Shown here in pieces: positions 37,201-44,642 of a stretch of 64,000 nt of DNA. The notes beneath the pieces are model-generated. The model did not search any database. It saw only the letters and a list, made by a program, of their open reading frames with translations, and had not been told where the DNA came from. Origin of the DNA: Streptomyces lacrimifluminis (lineage in GTDB: Bacteria; Actinomycetota; Actinomycetes; Streptomycetales; Streptomycetaceae); contig NZ_BMMU01000004.1 in assembly GCF_014646095.1 (NCBI RefSeq), positions 62,001 through 126,000 on the forward strand, read 5' to 3'. The first letter of the stretch is position 1. Every line of letters begins with the position of its first letter. The position numbers and the translations under genes were made by a program.

Positions 37201-37683
37201 GGTGAGGCGGGCGCGGCGGGTGTCCAGGCGGCGGGTCTCCCAGCGGGCCGCCTCGGCGGTGCGGTCGGGAAGGTCCGCGAGGGCCGGACCGTGCCACAGG
37301 GCGAGGGCGTCGTCGAGGACGACGGCTGCCTTGGCGGGGTCGCGGTCGGCCAGTGCGCGCGTGCCCTCGTCCGCGAGCCGCCCGAACCGGTGCAGGTCGA
37401 CGTCGTCCGGCGCGGCGCACAGCCGGTAGCCGCCCTCGGCCGAGGCGATGGTGTCCGGGCCTAGCGCCCGGCGCAGCCGGCCGACCAGGGCCTGTAGCGC
37501 GGCCGTCGCGTCGGCGGGCGCTTGCCCGTTCCACACCTCCGCCACCAGGACGCCCGCGGGCACGGTCCGGCCGGGCCGTAGGGCGAACACGGTCAGCAGG
37601 GCGCGCAGCCGCGCACCGCCGACCGGGACGAGGGTGCCGTCGGGACGGAGAGCCTGGGTGGTGCCGAGGATGCGATAGCGCAC
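34270..37683 (-). CDS. AfsR-like SARP regulator with NB-ARC ATPase and TPR-like C-terminus
   Basis: 1137-residue multidomain regulator. The OmpR-type winged-helix DNA-binding domain (residues 1-95, RLRALLTVFALRPGRTVPAG, GYRLCAAPDDVDLHRF) is followed by the bacterial transcriptional activation domain (about 95-245, LYxAL-type helices) and a Pro/Ala linker. The NB-ARC ATPase has a P-loop LLGPGGAGKTRLSQE (about 324) and ILLDNCEHVIAAAAHL (Walker B). The last ~500 residues are helical TPR-like. In Streptomyces such proteins activate secondary metabolism or efflux in response to phosphorylation or metabolite signals. It lies tail-to-tail with drrAB and divergent from the site-2 protease; the target genes are unknown. 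Confidence 0.93.
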   Translation of the reverse strand: MRYRILGTTQALRPDGTLVPVGGARLRALLTVFALRPGRTVPAGVLVAEVWNGQAPADATAALQALVGRLRRALGPDTIASAEGGYRLCAAPDDVDLHRFGRLADEGTRALADRDPAKAAVVLDDALALWHGPALADLPDRTAEAARWETRRLDTRRARLTAALALGGAEQSLPELTALCDSHPLDESLQALRLRALRDAGRPAQALAAYEDVRRLLADRLGVDPGPELRALHAELLNPDEAPQDAWGATAPASGGGAANPVGAAPARGGPVQARSPVPPGTPPPPASPPPGNLRARLTSFVGRESDIEAIRGDLAAARLVTLLGPGGAGKTRLSQEAAEALRDGPGDRPWGGTRDAAPDGVWLAELAPVVDPDAVPEAVLTAVGARETVLRGAGAEELRAASAERHDDPLVRLTEHCANRRMLILLDNCEHVIAAAAHLVAELLARCPGVTVLATSREPLGVPGELVRPVEPLPEPVALRLLADRGAAARPGFRVEDDPEAAAEICRRLDGLPLAIELAAARLRMLSLRQIAGRLDDRFRLLTSGSRTVLPRQQTLRAVVDWSWDLLDTDERDVLRRLSVFAGGCDLPAAEAVCGPVALEALGSLVDKSLVVAAPSDDNGTMRYRLLETVAEYSGERLDESGARSEAERAHLTYFRELARTTDPLLRGPGQLAALDVFQGESENLRAALRHAVTARDEQEALCLVLSISWYWQMRDLRLAGRNWSREVMNLGPDPFALPIRPARPVWERCTDTPPPWNGELLEEARRGVHLIHLASMDLELEAWQTPEARQKLRAITQVYEPGAPQTCRYPGILWFYAVMLTRDMERLSVIVGESVRTCRDAAPGYEWELAACLQMRANVLANRSDWAGDATRDADESLEIFRRLGDAWGAAEALSARGEAHERKAEYDAAATDFRDAIELAEQLGARAQKTVLAARLGNVFLEAGRNEEGERLLREVIENAEGMVNEAMPAARLFLAAWLGITDRVPEAREQLRLLRSEFRAASFVVFDAFILGAESWLDIVEGHYEEALAKARQAVSRADDELSRAIAPHLRSTFLTTGAAALVGFDPGRAHDAARCLGAADALLPPGHVSGHMEREVRARSVRAVREVLSDEAYEAAYAEGGRLSPEEATVLI

Positions 37684-37713
37684 GGGTCCATTCTCTCCGG
37701 GGGCGGTCGCGTG

Positions 37714-37735
37714 GCGCGCGTGGGTTTACGCGCGC
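37714..37735. promoter_or_regulatory. GC-rich inverted repeat in the regulator/protease divergent promoter
   Basis: GCGCGCGT (37714-37721) and ACGCGCGC (37728-37735) flank GGGTTT, 31 nt before the regulator start codon. It may be an operator or a transcribed hairpin. Confidence 0.35.
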
Positions 37736-37885
37736 GTGAACGGGGAGAGGTCCAGGATCTCCGGGTACCTCCAGGAACCTCCGACCCTGGGTGGGGCGTT
37801 CCTCACAGGGCACGGGTACCGTCGACCCGCCCGCACCAGCCGCGTACGGCGTTTCCCCGCCGAGTCCCCTCAGGAGTCCCGCCCC

Positions 37886-38683
37886 ATGACCACCGCCACC
37901 ACCCGCAACAGCGACCGGCGGATCAGCCCGGTCTTCGTCGGGATCCTGGCCGTCACGGCGGTCACGGGCTGGGCCACCTGGACCGGGTTCGCCGAACAGC
38001 CCGGCGTCGCCGTGTTCCTGTTCGTGACGGCCGCGTGGATCGTGTCGCTGTGTCTGCACGAGTACGCGCACGCGCGCACCGCGCTGCACGGGGGCGACAT
38101 CACGGTGGGGGCCAAGGGGTACCTCACCCTCAATCCGCTCAAGTACACGCACGCGCTGCTCAGCATCGTGCTGCCGGTGATCTTCGTGATCATGGGCGGG
38201 ATCGGGCTGCCGGGCGGCGCCGTCTTCATCGAGCGGAACCGCATCCACGGCCGCTGGAAGCACAGTCTGATCTCGGCCGCCGGTCCGCTGACGAACGTCC
38301 TGTTCGCGGCGGTGTGCGCGGCGCCGTTCTGGCTGGGCGCGCTGGACGGCGTACCCACCGAATTCCGGTTCGCGCTCGCCTTCCTGGCCCTGCTCCAGGC
38401 CACGGCGGCGATCCTGAACTCCCTGCCGGTGCCCGGTCTCGACGGCTACGGGGTCATCGAGCCCTGGCTGTCGTACAGGATCAAGCGCCAGGTGGAGCCG
38501 TTCGCGCCGTTCGGGCTGCTGTTCGTGTTCGCGGTGCTGTGGATCCCGTCCGTGAACGGCGCGTTCTTCGACGTGATCGACACGGTGCTGCGTGGTCTGG
38601 GGATCGCCGAGGTCGAGACGTACTGCGGTCAGGCGCTGTACCGCTTCTGGCAGGGGACGAACGAGTTCTGCTCGGTCACCTGA
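37886..38683 (+). CDS. M50 site-2 protease-type membrane metalloprotease
   Basis: 265-residue polytopic zinc protease. The active site HEYAHA (His58, Glu59, His62) lies in the second span (FLFVTAAWIVSLCL) and the third ligand in NSLPVPGLDGY. Such site-2 proteases cut transmembrane substrates, for example anti-sigma factors, or act in development; the substrate is unknown. The ATG at 37886 has AGGAG 8 nt upstream; an earlier in-frame start 50 codons upstream is inside the promoter region and is rejected. Its 3' end overlaps the convergent small membrane gene by 8 bp. Confidence 0.9.
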   Translation: MTTATTRNSDRRISPVFVGILAVTAVTGWATWTGFAEQPGVAVFLFVTAAWIVSLCLHEYAHARTALHGGDITVGAKGYLTLNPLKYTHALLSIVLPVIFVIMGGIGLPGGAVFIERNRIHGRWKHSLISAAGPLTNVLFAAVCAAPFWLGALDGVPTEFRFALAFLALLQATAAILNSLPVPGLDGYGVIEPWLSYRIKRQVEPFAPFGLLFVFAVLWIPSVNGAFFDVIDTVLRGLGIAEVETYCGQALYRFWQGTNEFCSVT

Positions 38684-38858
38684 CGGAGCGGCGCTCGGCG
38701 GACCGGGCGCGCCGGGCGTAGTACCAGCACATGTTGGACGCCAGCCCGGCCAGCAGTACCCACACGATCCCCAGCAGGTTGCCCTGGACGAAGGACACGA
38801 CGGCGGCAGCCACGGCGAGCACGCAGACGATGAGGGCGTAGAGGGCGAGCCGGGGCAT
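38676..38858 (-). CDS. Small two-span membrane protein
   Basis: 60 residues with two hydrophobic segments (LALYALIVCVLAVAAAVVSF and LLGIVWVLLAGLASNMCWYY) and a basic tail (RRARSAERRSVR). AGGAG lies 8 nt before the ATG, strong for so short a frame. It ends inside the last codons of the site-2 protease gene on the other strand. Function unknown. Confidence 0.7.
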   Translation of the reverse strand: MPRLALYALIVCVLAVAAAVVSFVQGNLLGIVWVLLAGLASNMCWYYARRARSAERRSVR

Positions 38859-38915
38859 GGGGTGAGCTCCTGTCGGGGGACACTGCCGGAAACCCGTCCA
38901 GTGTCCCCCATCCGC

Positions 38916-39641
38916 TCAGATGTCGGTGACGCGCAGGCCCGCGTGGGCCTTGTAGCGGCGGTTGACGGAGATCAGGTTGGCGACCAGCGACTCGACCTGG
39001 TGGGCGTTGCGGAGCCGGCCCGCGAAGACTCCGCGCATGCCGGGGATGCGGCCGGCGAGGGCCTGCACGATCTCCACGTCCGCCCGCTCCTCGCCGAGGA
39101 CCATCACGTCCGTGTCGATCTCCTCGATCGCCGGGTCCTGGAGCAGGACGGCCGACAGGTGGTGGAAGGCGGCCGTGACCCGGGAGTCCGGCAGCAGGGC
39201 GGCGGCCTGCTCGGCGGCGCTGCCCTCCTCCGGCTTCAGCGCGTAGGCGCCCTTCTTGTCGAAGCCGAGCGGGTTCACGCAGTCGACGACGAGCTTGCCG
39301 GCCAGTTCCTCGCGCAGGGATTCGAGGGTCTTGCCGTGTCCGTCCCAGGGCACGGCGACGATCACGATGTCGCTGCGGCGCGCGGTCTCGGCGTTGTCGG
39401 CGCCCTCGACACCGTGGCCGAGTTCGTCGGCGGCGGCCTGGGCGCGGTCGGCGGCGCGCGACCCGATGATCACCTTCTGTCCGGCCCTGGCGAGCCGGTA
39501 GGCGAGGCCCTTGCCCTGCGGCCCGGTCCCGCCGAGCACGCCGACGACGAGCCCGGAGACGTCGGGAAGGTCCCAGGGGTCCTTCGCGGGAGCCTTCACG
39601 GGGGTCCCGGCCGGGGTCTGTGCACTGTCGGTAGAGGTCAT
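38916..39641 (-). CDS. npdG: F420H2:NADP+ oxidoreductase (NADPH-dependent F420 reductase)
   Basis: 241 residues. A short disordered head precedes the Rossmann motif VGVLGGTGPQGKGLAYRLAR (NADP-binding GGTGPQG, about 35-41) followed by VIIGSRAADRAQAAA. Further family signatures are VDCVNPLGFD and AFHHLSAVLLQDP. The enzyme passes hydride between NADPH and coenzyme F420 to feed F420-dependent reductases. There is no ribosome site; TAAAGT ends 6 nt before the ATG, so the mRNA is probably leaderless. It stands alone, 37 nt upstream of the sialidase stop. Confidence 0.93.
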   Translation of the reverse strand: MTSTDSAQTPAGTPVKAPAKDPWDLPDVSGLVVGVLGGTGPQGKGLAYRLARAGQKVIIGSRAADRAQAAADELGHGVEGADNAETARRSDIVIVAVPWDGHGKTLESLREELAGKLVVDCVNPLGFDKKGAYALKPEEGSAAEQAAALLPDSRVTAAFHHLSAVLLQDPAIEEIDTDVMVLGEERADVEIVQALAGRIPGMRGVFAGRLRNAHQVESLVANLISVNRRYKAHAGLRVTDI

Positions 39642-39678
39642 GGGCCGACTTTACGTCTGTGTCCGGGGGCCCATGGGC

Positions 39679-40755
39679 TCAGGTGAGGTGGGTCACGGGG
39701 ACCCGGCGGAAGGGGATCCTCTCGTACGGGCCGAAGTCGCCGGTCTCGAAGAGGAGTCCGACGGTGTGGGCGTCGACGCGGACGAGGTCGGAGTAGGCGG
39801 CGGGCAGGCCGTTCACCGTGTGTACCGGGCGCCAGGTGATGCCGCCGTCGGTGGAGGCACGGATGGTCATCAGGGCGCGGGCGGCGGCGTCGGCGGGGCC
39901 GGAGAAGAGGAGCAGGTCGGGGTCGCGGAGCTGGAGCACACTGGCCTGGCAGATCGGGGCGGACAGGCCGGCCTGCGGGCGGAAGGGTTTGACGAGGGTC
40001 TGGCCGCCGTCCGCGGAGTGGGCGTCGGCGCGGTTGCCGGGGGACGAGGAGTCGTTGCGGGTGTTGAAGTAGACGCGCCCGTCCGGGAGTTCGGCGGCGG
40101 TGGTCTCGTTGACGTTGATGTAGCCGTTGGTGTTCTCGTCGAGGTAGCCGATGCGCCAGGTCTCGCCGCGGTCGTCGCTGAGCAGGCAGTGGCCGCTGTT
40201 GTAGCGGGCCTCGTTGCCCAGGTCCGACCCGGTGGGCGGGATCGTGTGGTTGGCGGCGACGACGACCCGGCCGGTGCTCAGCTGGATGGCGTGGCCGGGC
40301 GTGGTGGCGTACCAGCGCCACTCCGGGTTCTTCACCTGGGCGGTGATCTCCACGGAGGAGGACCAGGTGAGGCCGTCGTCGTCGCTGTGGCGGACCCAGA
40401 CACGGCGTCCGTCGGCCGCGGACACGTTGCCGAGCAGGATGTCCTTCTCGGTGACCGCGCCCGAAGCGCGGACGTAGACGAGGAGGATGCGGCCGGTGTC
40501 GAGGACGACGGGGGCGGGGTTTCCGGCGATGTTGCCGCCGTTGGTGGCGGCGACGGTGAGCGGGCCCCAGGTGTGGCCACCGTCCGTGGACCGCTTCAGG
40601 ACGATGTCGATGTTCCCGTGGTCCGAGGCGGAGTCGACCCGGCCCTCGCAGAAGGCGAGCACGGTGCCGGCGTGGGTGACGACGACGGCCGGGATGCGGT
40701 AGCTGGCGTAGCCCTCCTGGCCGGACCAGAAGGGGACGCTTGTCTCCACTGTCAT
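39679..40755 (-). CDS. Exo-alpha-sialidase (GH33)
   Basis: 358-residue six-bladed beta-propeller neuraminidase. The N-terminal YRIP motif (GYASYRIPAVVV, with the arginine that grips the carboxylate) and five Asp-boxes (STDGGHTW, SDDDGLTW, SDDRGETW, SADGGQT, STDGGITW) are present. Catalytic residues are probably Glu in INVNETTAAELPDG and Tyr in PAAYSDLV. It has no signal peptide, so it may be cytoplasmic or leave the cell by another route. AAGGAG lies 6 nt before the ATG. It releases terminal sialic acids from glycans; no sialic-acid catabolic genes are adjacent. Confidence 0.92.
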   Translation of the reverse strand: MTVETSVPFWSGQEGYASYRIPAVVVTHAGTVLAFCEGRVDSASDHGNIDIVLKRSTDGGHTWGPLTVAATNGGNIAGNPAPVVLDTGRILLVYVRASGAVTEKDILLGNVSAADGRRVWVRHSDDDGLTWSSSVEITAQVKNPEWRWYATTPGHAIQLSTGRVVVAANHTIPPTGSDLGNEARYNSGHCLLSDDRGETWRIGYLDENTNGYINVNETTAAELPDGRVYFNTRNDSSSPGNRADAHSADGGQTLVKPFRPQAGLSAPICQASVLQLRDPDLLLFSGPADAAARALMTIRASTDGGITWRPVHTVNGLPAAYSDLVRVDAHTVGLLFETGDFGPYERIPFRRVPVTHLT

Positions 40756-40902
40756 GTGCGGCTCCTTGCGTAGGTGGTGACGTCGACGGTGACGATGACA
40801 GTGACTGTACGTACGGGTAGTGGTTCGGGTTCTTACCCATGTTGGGCGAAATCATGGTGAAGGGAGCGCCCTGAGTTGCCTGTTGCGGCAGGATGCGCGG
40901 GC

Positions 40903-41511
40903 ATGGACGCCGTACGGGTCGCGTTGTTGCGCGAAGTGCTCGCTGGAACGGAGTGGTTGGGGGCCACGCGGAGGTTCGCGGGGGCGTTACGGGGGTCCGT
41001 GGTGTCGTACGGGGGCGGCTTGCTGCTGGTGGGGACGCCTGCGTACGAGCCGTGGCACCTGGCGGCGCATCTGGTGGACGAGGCGACGTGGTCGGGGACG
41101 CCCGAGCTGGCCCCGACGCTCGTACGGCACGATCCGCGGACGTCCGGTCCCGGGCAGCTGTCGGTCGGGCTCGGGCGGATCGAGGCGGCGCGGCGGGGTG
41201 AGACGTTGCTGGTGGTGGCGCCGGAGGGGGTGGGCGGGGCTCTGCTGGAGCGGGTTCATGACGCTCGGCGGGGTGGGGCGAAGGTGCTGGTGCTGGGGGC
41301 GGGTGAGGGGGAGTTGGTGTCGATGGCGCACGAGTCGCTGGCGGTGCCCGATGGACTGGAGCTGGAGCTGGACCTGGACACCGTGCAGCACCTGGTGAGC
41401 GCGGCGGCCGGGGAGAACGCGGTGCCTGTCGTCCGGGGGCGGCGGGGCTTCCGTGACCGGCTGGCCCGGCTGGCGGACATCCTGACGGCGCCGCCGCCGT
41501 CCCGCTGGTGA
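40903..41511 (+). CDS. Conserved hypothetical protein
   Basis: 202 residues, Ala/Gly/Leu-rich and soluble. It reads VALLREVLAGTEWLGATRRF and later GGGLLLVGTPAYEPWHLAAHLVDEA, with ARRGETLLVVAPEGVGGALL. The alternation of strands and helices suggests an alpha/beta fold. I do not recognise a family, though a homologue seems likely in other Streptomyces because the codon bias is fully typical. ATG at 40903, preceded by GGCAGG; an earlier in-frame start at 40876 is possible. Divergent from the sialidase. Confidence 0.7.
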   Translation: MDAVRVALLREVLAGTEWLGATRRFAGALRGSVVSYGGGLLLVGTPAYEPWHLAAHLVDEATWSGTPELAPTLVRHDPRTSGPGQLSVGLGRIEAARRGETLLVVAPEGVGGALLERVHDARRGGAKVLVLGAGEGELVSMAHESLAVPDGLELELDLDTVQHLVSAAAGENAVPVVRGRRGFRDRLARLADILTAPPPSRW

Positions 41512-41967
41512 CCACGTTTCCCACCCGCCCGTCCCGGCACCTCACCCGACGTCGGCGGAACGCCGGAGAACCCTTCTTCCCTCCCGGCGAGAGCAGTCGC
41601 CGCGGAAGCCGATCCTGGGGACGGAGGCGGGCCAGGGGGCGCTGTACGCCGTACCGCTCGTGAACGCGGTCCCGCCCGAGCCGCTGTACGTGGTCGCCGC
41701 GCTCACCGCCGCCCGTGGTGCGGTGCAGCGGCCGGCGCTCGATTCCCCGATGCCGCGGGTCGTCGCCCATGAGCGTCCGCCGGCCGGCGCCTCGCCGACC
41801 CACCTGCGCAGGACGGTCGGCGAGGACGAGACGACCGGGCCGGCGAGGCGCCCCGCACGGCCGGGACCGCCGGGACCGCCGGACAGGCGGCACGCCGGAC
41901 CGGCCGGGACGGGCGGACCGGCAGTCCCGGCCGGGCGCCCGAGAGGCCCGGCCGGTCGGCGGCCCCC
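41512..41967. other. 456-bp intergenic region with inverted G-rich repeat and possible gene remnant
   Basis: No gene is supported. It begins with the inverted G-rich repeat (41516-41535; minus strand GGGACGGGCGGGTGGGAAAC). From about 41610 to 41800 one plus frame reads like protein (ILGTEAGQGALYAVPLV, LYVVAALTAARGAVQ) but has no start with a ribosome site and runs into Pro/Gly-rich low complexity. It may be a decayed gene. Confidence 0.4.
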
Positions 41968-42198
41968 TCAGTCCTCGCCCTCGCCGCGCGCGTGGGCGTC
42001 GTGCCACTTGGGGTCGTTCTCCCACTGGAGGTTGCGTTCGCGGGCCGTCTCCATCGCGTGTTCGGCCTCCGCGCGGGTGGCGTACGGCCCGAAGCGGTCC
42101 TTGCCCGGGCAGTCCGGGCCCTCCTCGACCTTCTTGTGCTCCAGGCAGTAGTACCACTCGCCCGGTTTGCCGACCGTGCGCTTCTTGAACAGGGCCAT
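41968..42198 (-). CDS. Small conserved hypothetical protein
   Basis: 76 residues, soluble and charged, starting [20 protein letters not shown] and containing [26 protein letters not shown], an SPOR-like beta-alpha unit with two Cys. AAAGGAG lies 8 nt before the ATG at 42198. It is divergent from map, 60 bp apart. The [13 protein letters not shown] part resembles a domain that often measures or binds processed peptides, but no function is assigned. Confidence 0.75.
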   Translation of the reverse strand: MALFKKRTVGKPGEWYYCLEHKKVEEGPDCPGKDRFGPYATRAEAEHAMETARERNLQWENDPKWHDAHARGEGED

Positions 42199-42258
42199 GG
42201 TTCGGACTCCTTTCACCACGGTCATCGTCCCCCACCAGGGCTCGTTAAACTCGCTGGC

Positions 42259-43116
42259 ATGTCTGGCCAGTCACTGCTCGTACCAGGGGAGCTCTCTCCC
42301 ATCCGTTCCGTGCCCGGAAACATCCGTCGCCCCGAGTACGTCGGCAAGCCCGCGCCGACCCCGTACACCGGGGCGGAGGTGCAGACGCCCGAGACGATCG
42401 AGGCGATGCGGATCGCCGGGCGGATCGCCGCGCGGGCGATGGCGGAGGCCGCGAAGCTCATCGCGCCCGGTGTGACCACCAACGAGCTGGACCGGGTGGC
42501 GCACGACTACATGTGCGACCACGGCGCCTATCCGTCCACCCTCGGCTACCGCGGCTTCCCCAAGTCGCTGTGCACGTCCGTCAACGAGGTCATCTGTCAC
42601 GGCATCCCGGACTCGACCGTGCTGCGGGACGGCGACATCGTCAACCTCGACGTGACGGCGTACATCGGTGGGGTGCACGGCGACAACAACGCGACGTACC
42701 TGGTCGGGGACGTCGACGAGGAGAGCCGGCTGCTCGTCGAGCGGACCCGGGAGTCCCTGGACCGGGCGATCAAGGCCGTCCGGCCGGGCCGGCAGATCAA
42801 CATCATCGGCCGGGTCATCGAGTCGTACGCCAAGCGCTTCGGATACGGCGTCGTCCGGGACTTCACCGGGCACGGGATCAACTCGTCGTTCCACTCCGGG
42901 CTGATCGTCCCGCACTACGACAGTCCGCACGCCACGACGGTCATCCAGCCCGGTATGACCTTCACCATCGAGCCGATGCTGACACTGGGTTCGTACGACT
43001 ACGACATGTGGGACGACGGGTGGACGGTCGTCACCAAGGACCGCAAGCGCACCGCCCAGTTCGAGCACACCCTCGTGGTGACGGATGCGGGCGCGGAGAT
43101 CCTGACGCTGCCGTAG
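42259..43116 (+). CDS. map: Methionine aminopeptidase, type I
   Basis: 285-residue cobalt/iron-dependent exopeptidase that removes N-terminal Met. The N-terminal extension ([20 protein letters not shown]) is the actinobacterial MapA-type. All five metal ligands are present: [19 protein letters not shown] (Asp, Asp), [11 protein letters not shown] (His), FTIEPML (Glu) and QFEHTLVV (Glu). The ATG at 42259 has TAAACT 7 nt upstream and no Shine-Dalgarno, which suggests a leaderless mRNA. A terminator follows at 43135. It is not linked to other translation genes here. Confidence 0.95.
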   Translation: MSGQSLLVPGELSPIRSVPGNIRRPEYVGKPAPTPYTGAEVQTPETIEAMRIAGRIAARAMAEAAKLIAPGVTTNELDRVAHDYMCDHGAYPSTLGYRGFPKSLCTSVNEVICHGIPDSTVLRDGDIVNLDVTAYIGGVHGDNNATYLVGDVDEESRLLVERTRESLDRAIKAVRPGRQINIIGRVIESYAKRFGYGVVRDFTGHGINSSFHSGLIVPHYDSPHATTVIQPGMTFTIEPMLTLGSYDYDMWDDGWTVVTKDRKRTAQFEHTLVVTDAGAEILTLP

Positions 43117-43134
43117 CTCACACCCCACGCGCCC

Positions 43135-43161
43135 AGCCCGTCCTCATTCCGAGGGCGGGCT
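43135..43161 (+). terminator. Terminator of map
   Basis: AGCCCG-T-CCTC pairs with GAGG-G-CGGGCT around ATTCC, 18 nt after the map stop, followed some bases later by CTCTTTT. It separates map from the iron-regulated heme oxygenase promoter. Confidence 0.75.
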
Positions 43162-43213
43162 CGCCGCGTTTCTGGGTACTCTTTTGCCGACAGTCCGTCG
43201 GTAAAGCATTGAC

Positions 43214-43232
43214 TTAGGGTACCCTTACCTTA
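43214..43232. promoter_or_regulatory. Iron box (DmdR/IdeR-like) before heme oxygenase
   Basis: TTAGGGTACCCTTACCTTA resembles the actinobacterial iron box TTAGGTTAGGCTAACCTAA, especially in the outer halves. It ends 13 nt before the heme oxygenase start, directly after a TTGAC-like -35 element, so iron-bound DmdR1 should repress the gene. Confidence 0.65.
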
Positions 43233-43245
43233 GAGGATATGGCTC

Positions 43246-43899
43246 ATGGACTCCTTCTCGACAGTCATCCGCACCGCGTCCCACGAGCAGCACGTGGAGG
43301 CGGAGACCTCGACGTTCATGAGCGACCTGCTCGGCGGCAGGCTCGGCGTGGAGGCGTACGCGCGCTACACCGAGCAGCTGTGGTTCGTGTACGAGGCCCT
43401 GGAGGCAGAGGCACACCGGCTGGCGTCCGACCCGGTGGCAGGCCCCTTCGTCCAGCCCGAGCTGATGCGACTGGCGGCACTGGAGACGGACCTCGCCCAT
43501 CTGCGCGGCCCCGACTGGCGTACGACGCTCACCGCGCTGCCCGCGACGCGGGCGTACGCGGACCGGGTCGCGGAGTGCGCCAGGGAATGGCCGACCGGCT
43601 ACATCGCCCACCACTACACGCGCTACCTCGGGGACCTCTCGGGCGGCCAGATCATCCGCGACAGGGCCGAGAAGACATGGGGCTTCGCCCGCAAGGGTGA
43701 CGGCGTCCGCTTCTACGTGTTCGAGGAGATCGCGAACCCGGCCGCATTCAAGCGCGGCTACCGCGAGCTGCTGGACCGGGCGGGCACGGCGGTGGACGAG
43801 CTGGAGAGACAGCGGGTGGTCGCGGAATGCAAGCGGGCGTTCGCGTTGAACACGGATGTCTTCCGCGCTCTGGGCGAAGAGTTCCCCCTGTCGGCGTGA
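43246..43899 (+). CDS. hmuO: Heme oxygenase (biliverdin- and CO-producing)
   Basis: 217-residue enzyme that opens heme to release iron. Very close to Corynebacterium HmuO: proximal His13 in ASHEQH, then TSTFMSDLLGGRLGVEAY and the distal helix YLGDLSGGQIIRDRA with its Gly-rich stretch. EQLWFVYEALE and ANPAAFKRGYRELLD are typical. It is cytoplasmic and would act on heme brought in by the transporter at 47.8-50.9 kb. An iron box overlaps its promoter. Only PhzF-like and HtaA genes separate it from the importer. Confidence 0.95.
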   Translation: MDSFSTVIRTASHEQHVEAETSTFMSDLLGGRLGVEAYARYTEQLWFVYEALEAEAHRLASDPVAGPFVQPELMRLAALETDLAHLRGPDWRTTLTALPATRAYADRVAECAREWPTGYIAHHYTRYLGDLSGGQIIRDRAEKTWGFARKGDGVRFYVFEEIANPAAFKRGYRELLDRAGTAVDELERQRVVAECKRAFALNTDVFRALGEEFPLSA

Positions 43900-43922
43900 C
43901 CCGCCCGGCGTGACCCGCCTCT

Positions 43923-43938
43923 GGGGGCCGCCGCCCCC
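43923..43938. terminator. Hairpin between convergent hmuO and PhzF genes
   Basis: GGGGGC pairs with GCCCCC around CGCC, midway between the two stop codons, in a C/G-rich stretch (CTGGGGGCCGCCGCCCCCGG). This short sequence type recurs in Streptomyces intergenic DNA. Confidence 0.5.
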
Positions 43939-43960
43939 GGCCCCCTTACGGCGCTGAAAC

Positions 43961-44605
43961 TCAGCGTTCCAGGAACACCCGACCCCCGACCTCCACCCAC
44001 CCCATCGGCTGCGGCGCCGTGAGTATCTGCGACCCCTTGCCCTGCGTGATGTTGAGCGCCCGGCCCAGCTGGTCCGTGAGCAACAACGCCGCCGCCCCCG
44101 TCGCCTCGTCCTCCGCGATCCCGTCGTCGCGCCCGGGAAACGCGCGGGCCCGTACCCGCCCCGCCGCCTCGTCCTCCCACGCCCACGCGTAGATCCACTC
44201 CCCCGGCGGCGGCACCTCCAGCGCGTCGACCTCCGCGGCCGACCCGTACCGGCGCAACGTCCGCTCCGGCACCCACTCCGCCCGCGCCTCGATCCAGCTG
44301 AACTCCCCGTCCAGCCGCGCCCCCACCAGCCCGGCCTGCGTGACCAGTTCGGGCACGTCGAGCAGCCAGGCCGTACCGACGCAGGGGTGACCAGCGAAGG
44401 GCAGGCGCAGGGTGGGCGTGTAGATGTCGATGATCCCGCGCTCGGGGTCGTCGACGAACACGGTCTCGCTGAAGCCGAGTTTCGCCGCGAACGCCTGCCG
44501 CTCGCTCCGCTCCGGCATGACGGAGCCCTCACGGACCACGCCCAGCTCGTTGCCATATCCCCCGTTGGGCGCGCAGAAGACCCGGACCACGTCGTATTCA
44601 GTCAC
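43961..44605 (-). CDS. PhzF-family isomerase/epimerase-like protein
   Basis: 214 residues of the PhzF/diaminopimelate-epimerase fold. Landmarks are GFSETVFVDDPERG (catalytic Glu), LPFAGHPCVGTAW and EDEATGAAALLL. It is shorter than full-size PhzF (about 280), with the middle of the first domain condensed. No phenazine genes are present, so the reaction is unknown. The GTG at 44605 is preferred over a TTG at 44617. It is convergent with hmuO and sits in the heme cluster without an obvious role. Confidence 0.85.
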   Translation of the reverse strand: MTEYDVVRVFCAPNGGYGNELGVVREGSVMPERSERQAFAAKLGFSETVFVDDPERGIIDIYTPTLRLPFAGHPCVGTAWLLDVPELVTQAGLVGARLDGEFSWIEARAEWVPERTLRRYGSAAEVDALEVPPPGEWIYAWAWEDEAAGRVRARAFPGRDDGIAEDEATGAAALLLTDQLGRALNITQGKGSQILTAPQPMGWVEVGGRVFLER

Positions 44606-44642
44606 GCGCGCATTCAAACACCCAGGTGGCAGCGGCCACCAA

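Noticed and set aside
32323..37683. Antibiotic biosynthetic cluster around drrAB and the SARP regulator
   Set aside because: No polyketide, NRPS, terpene or tailoring genes are adjacent in the window.
43961..44605. Phenazine biosynthesis cluster
   Set aside because: Only a short PhzF homologue is present; no phzABCDEG genes.
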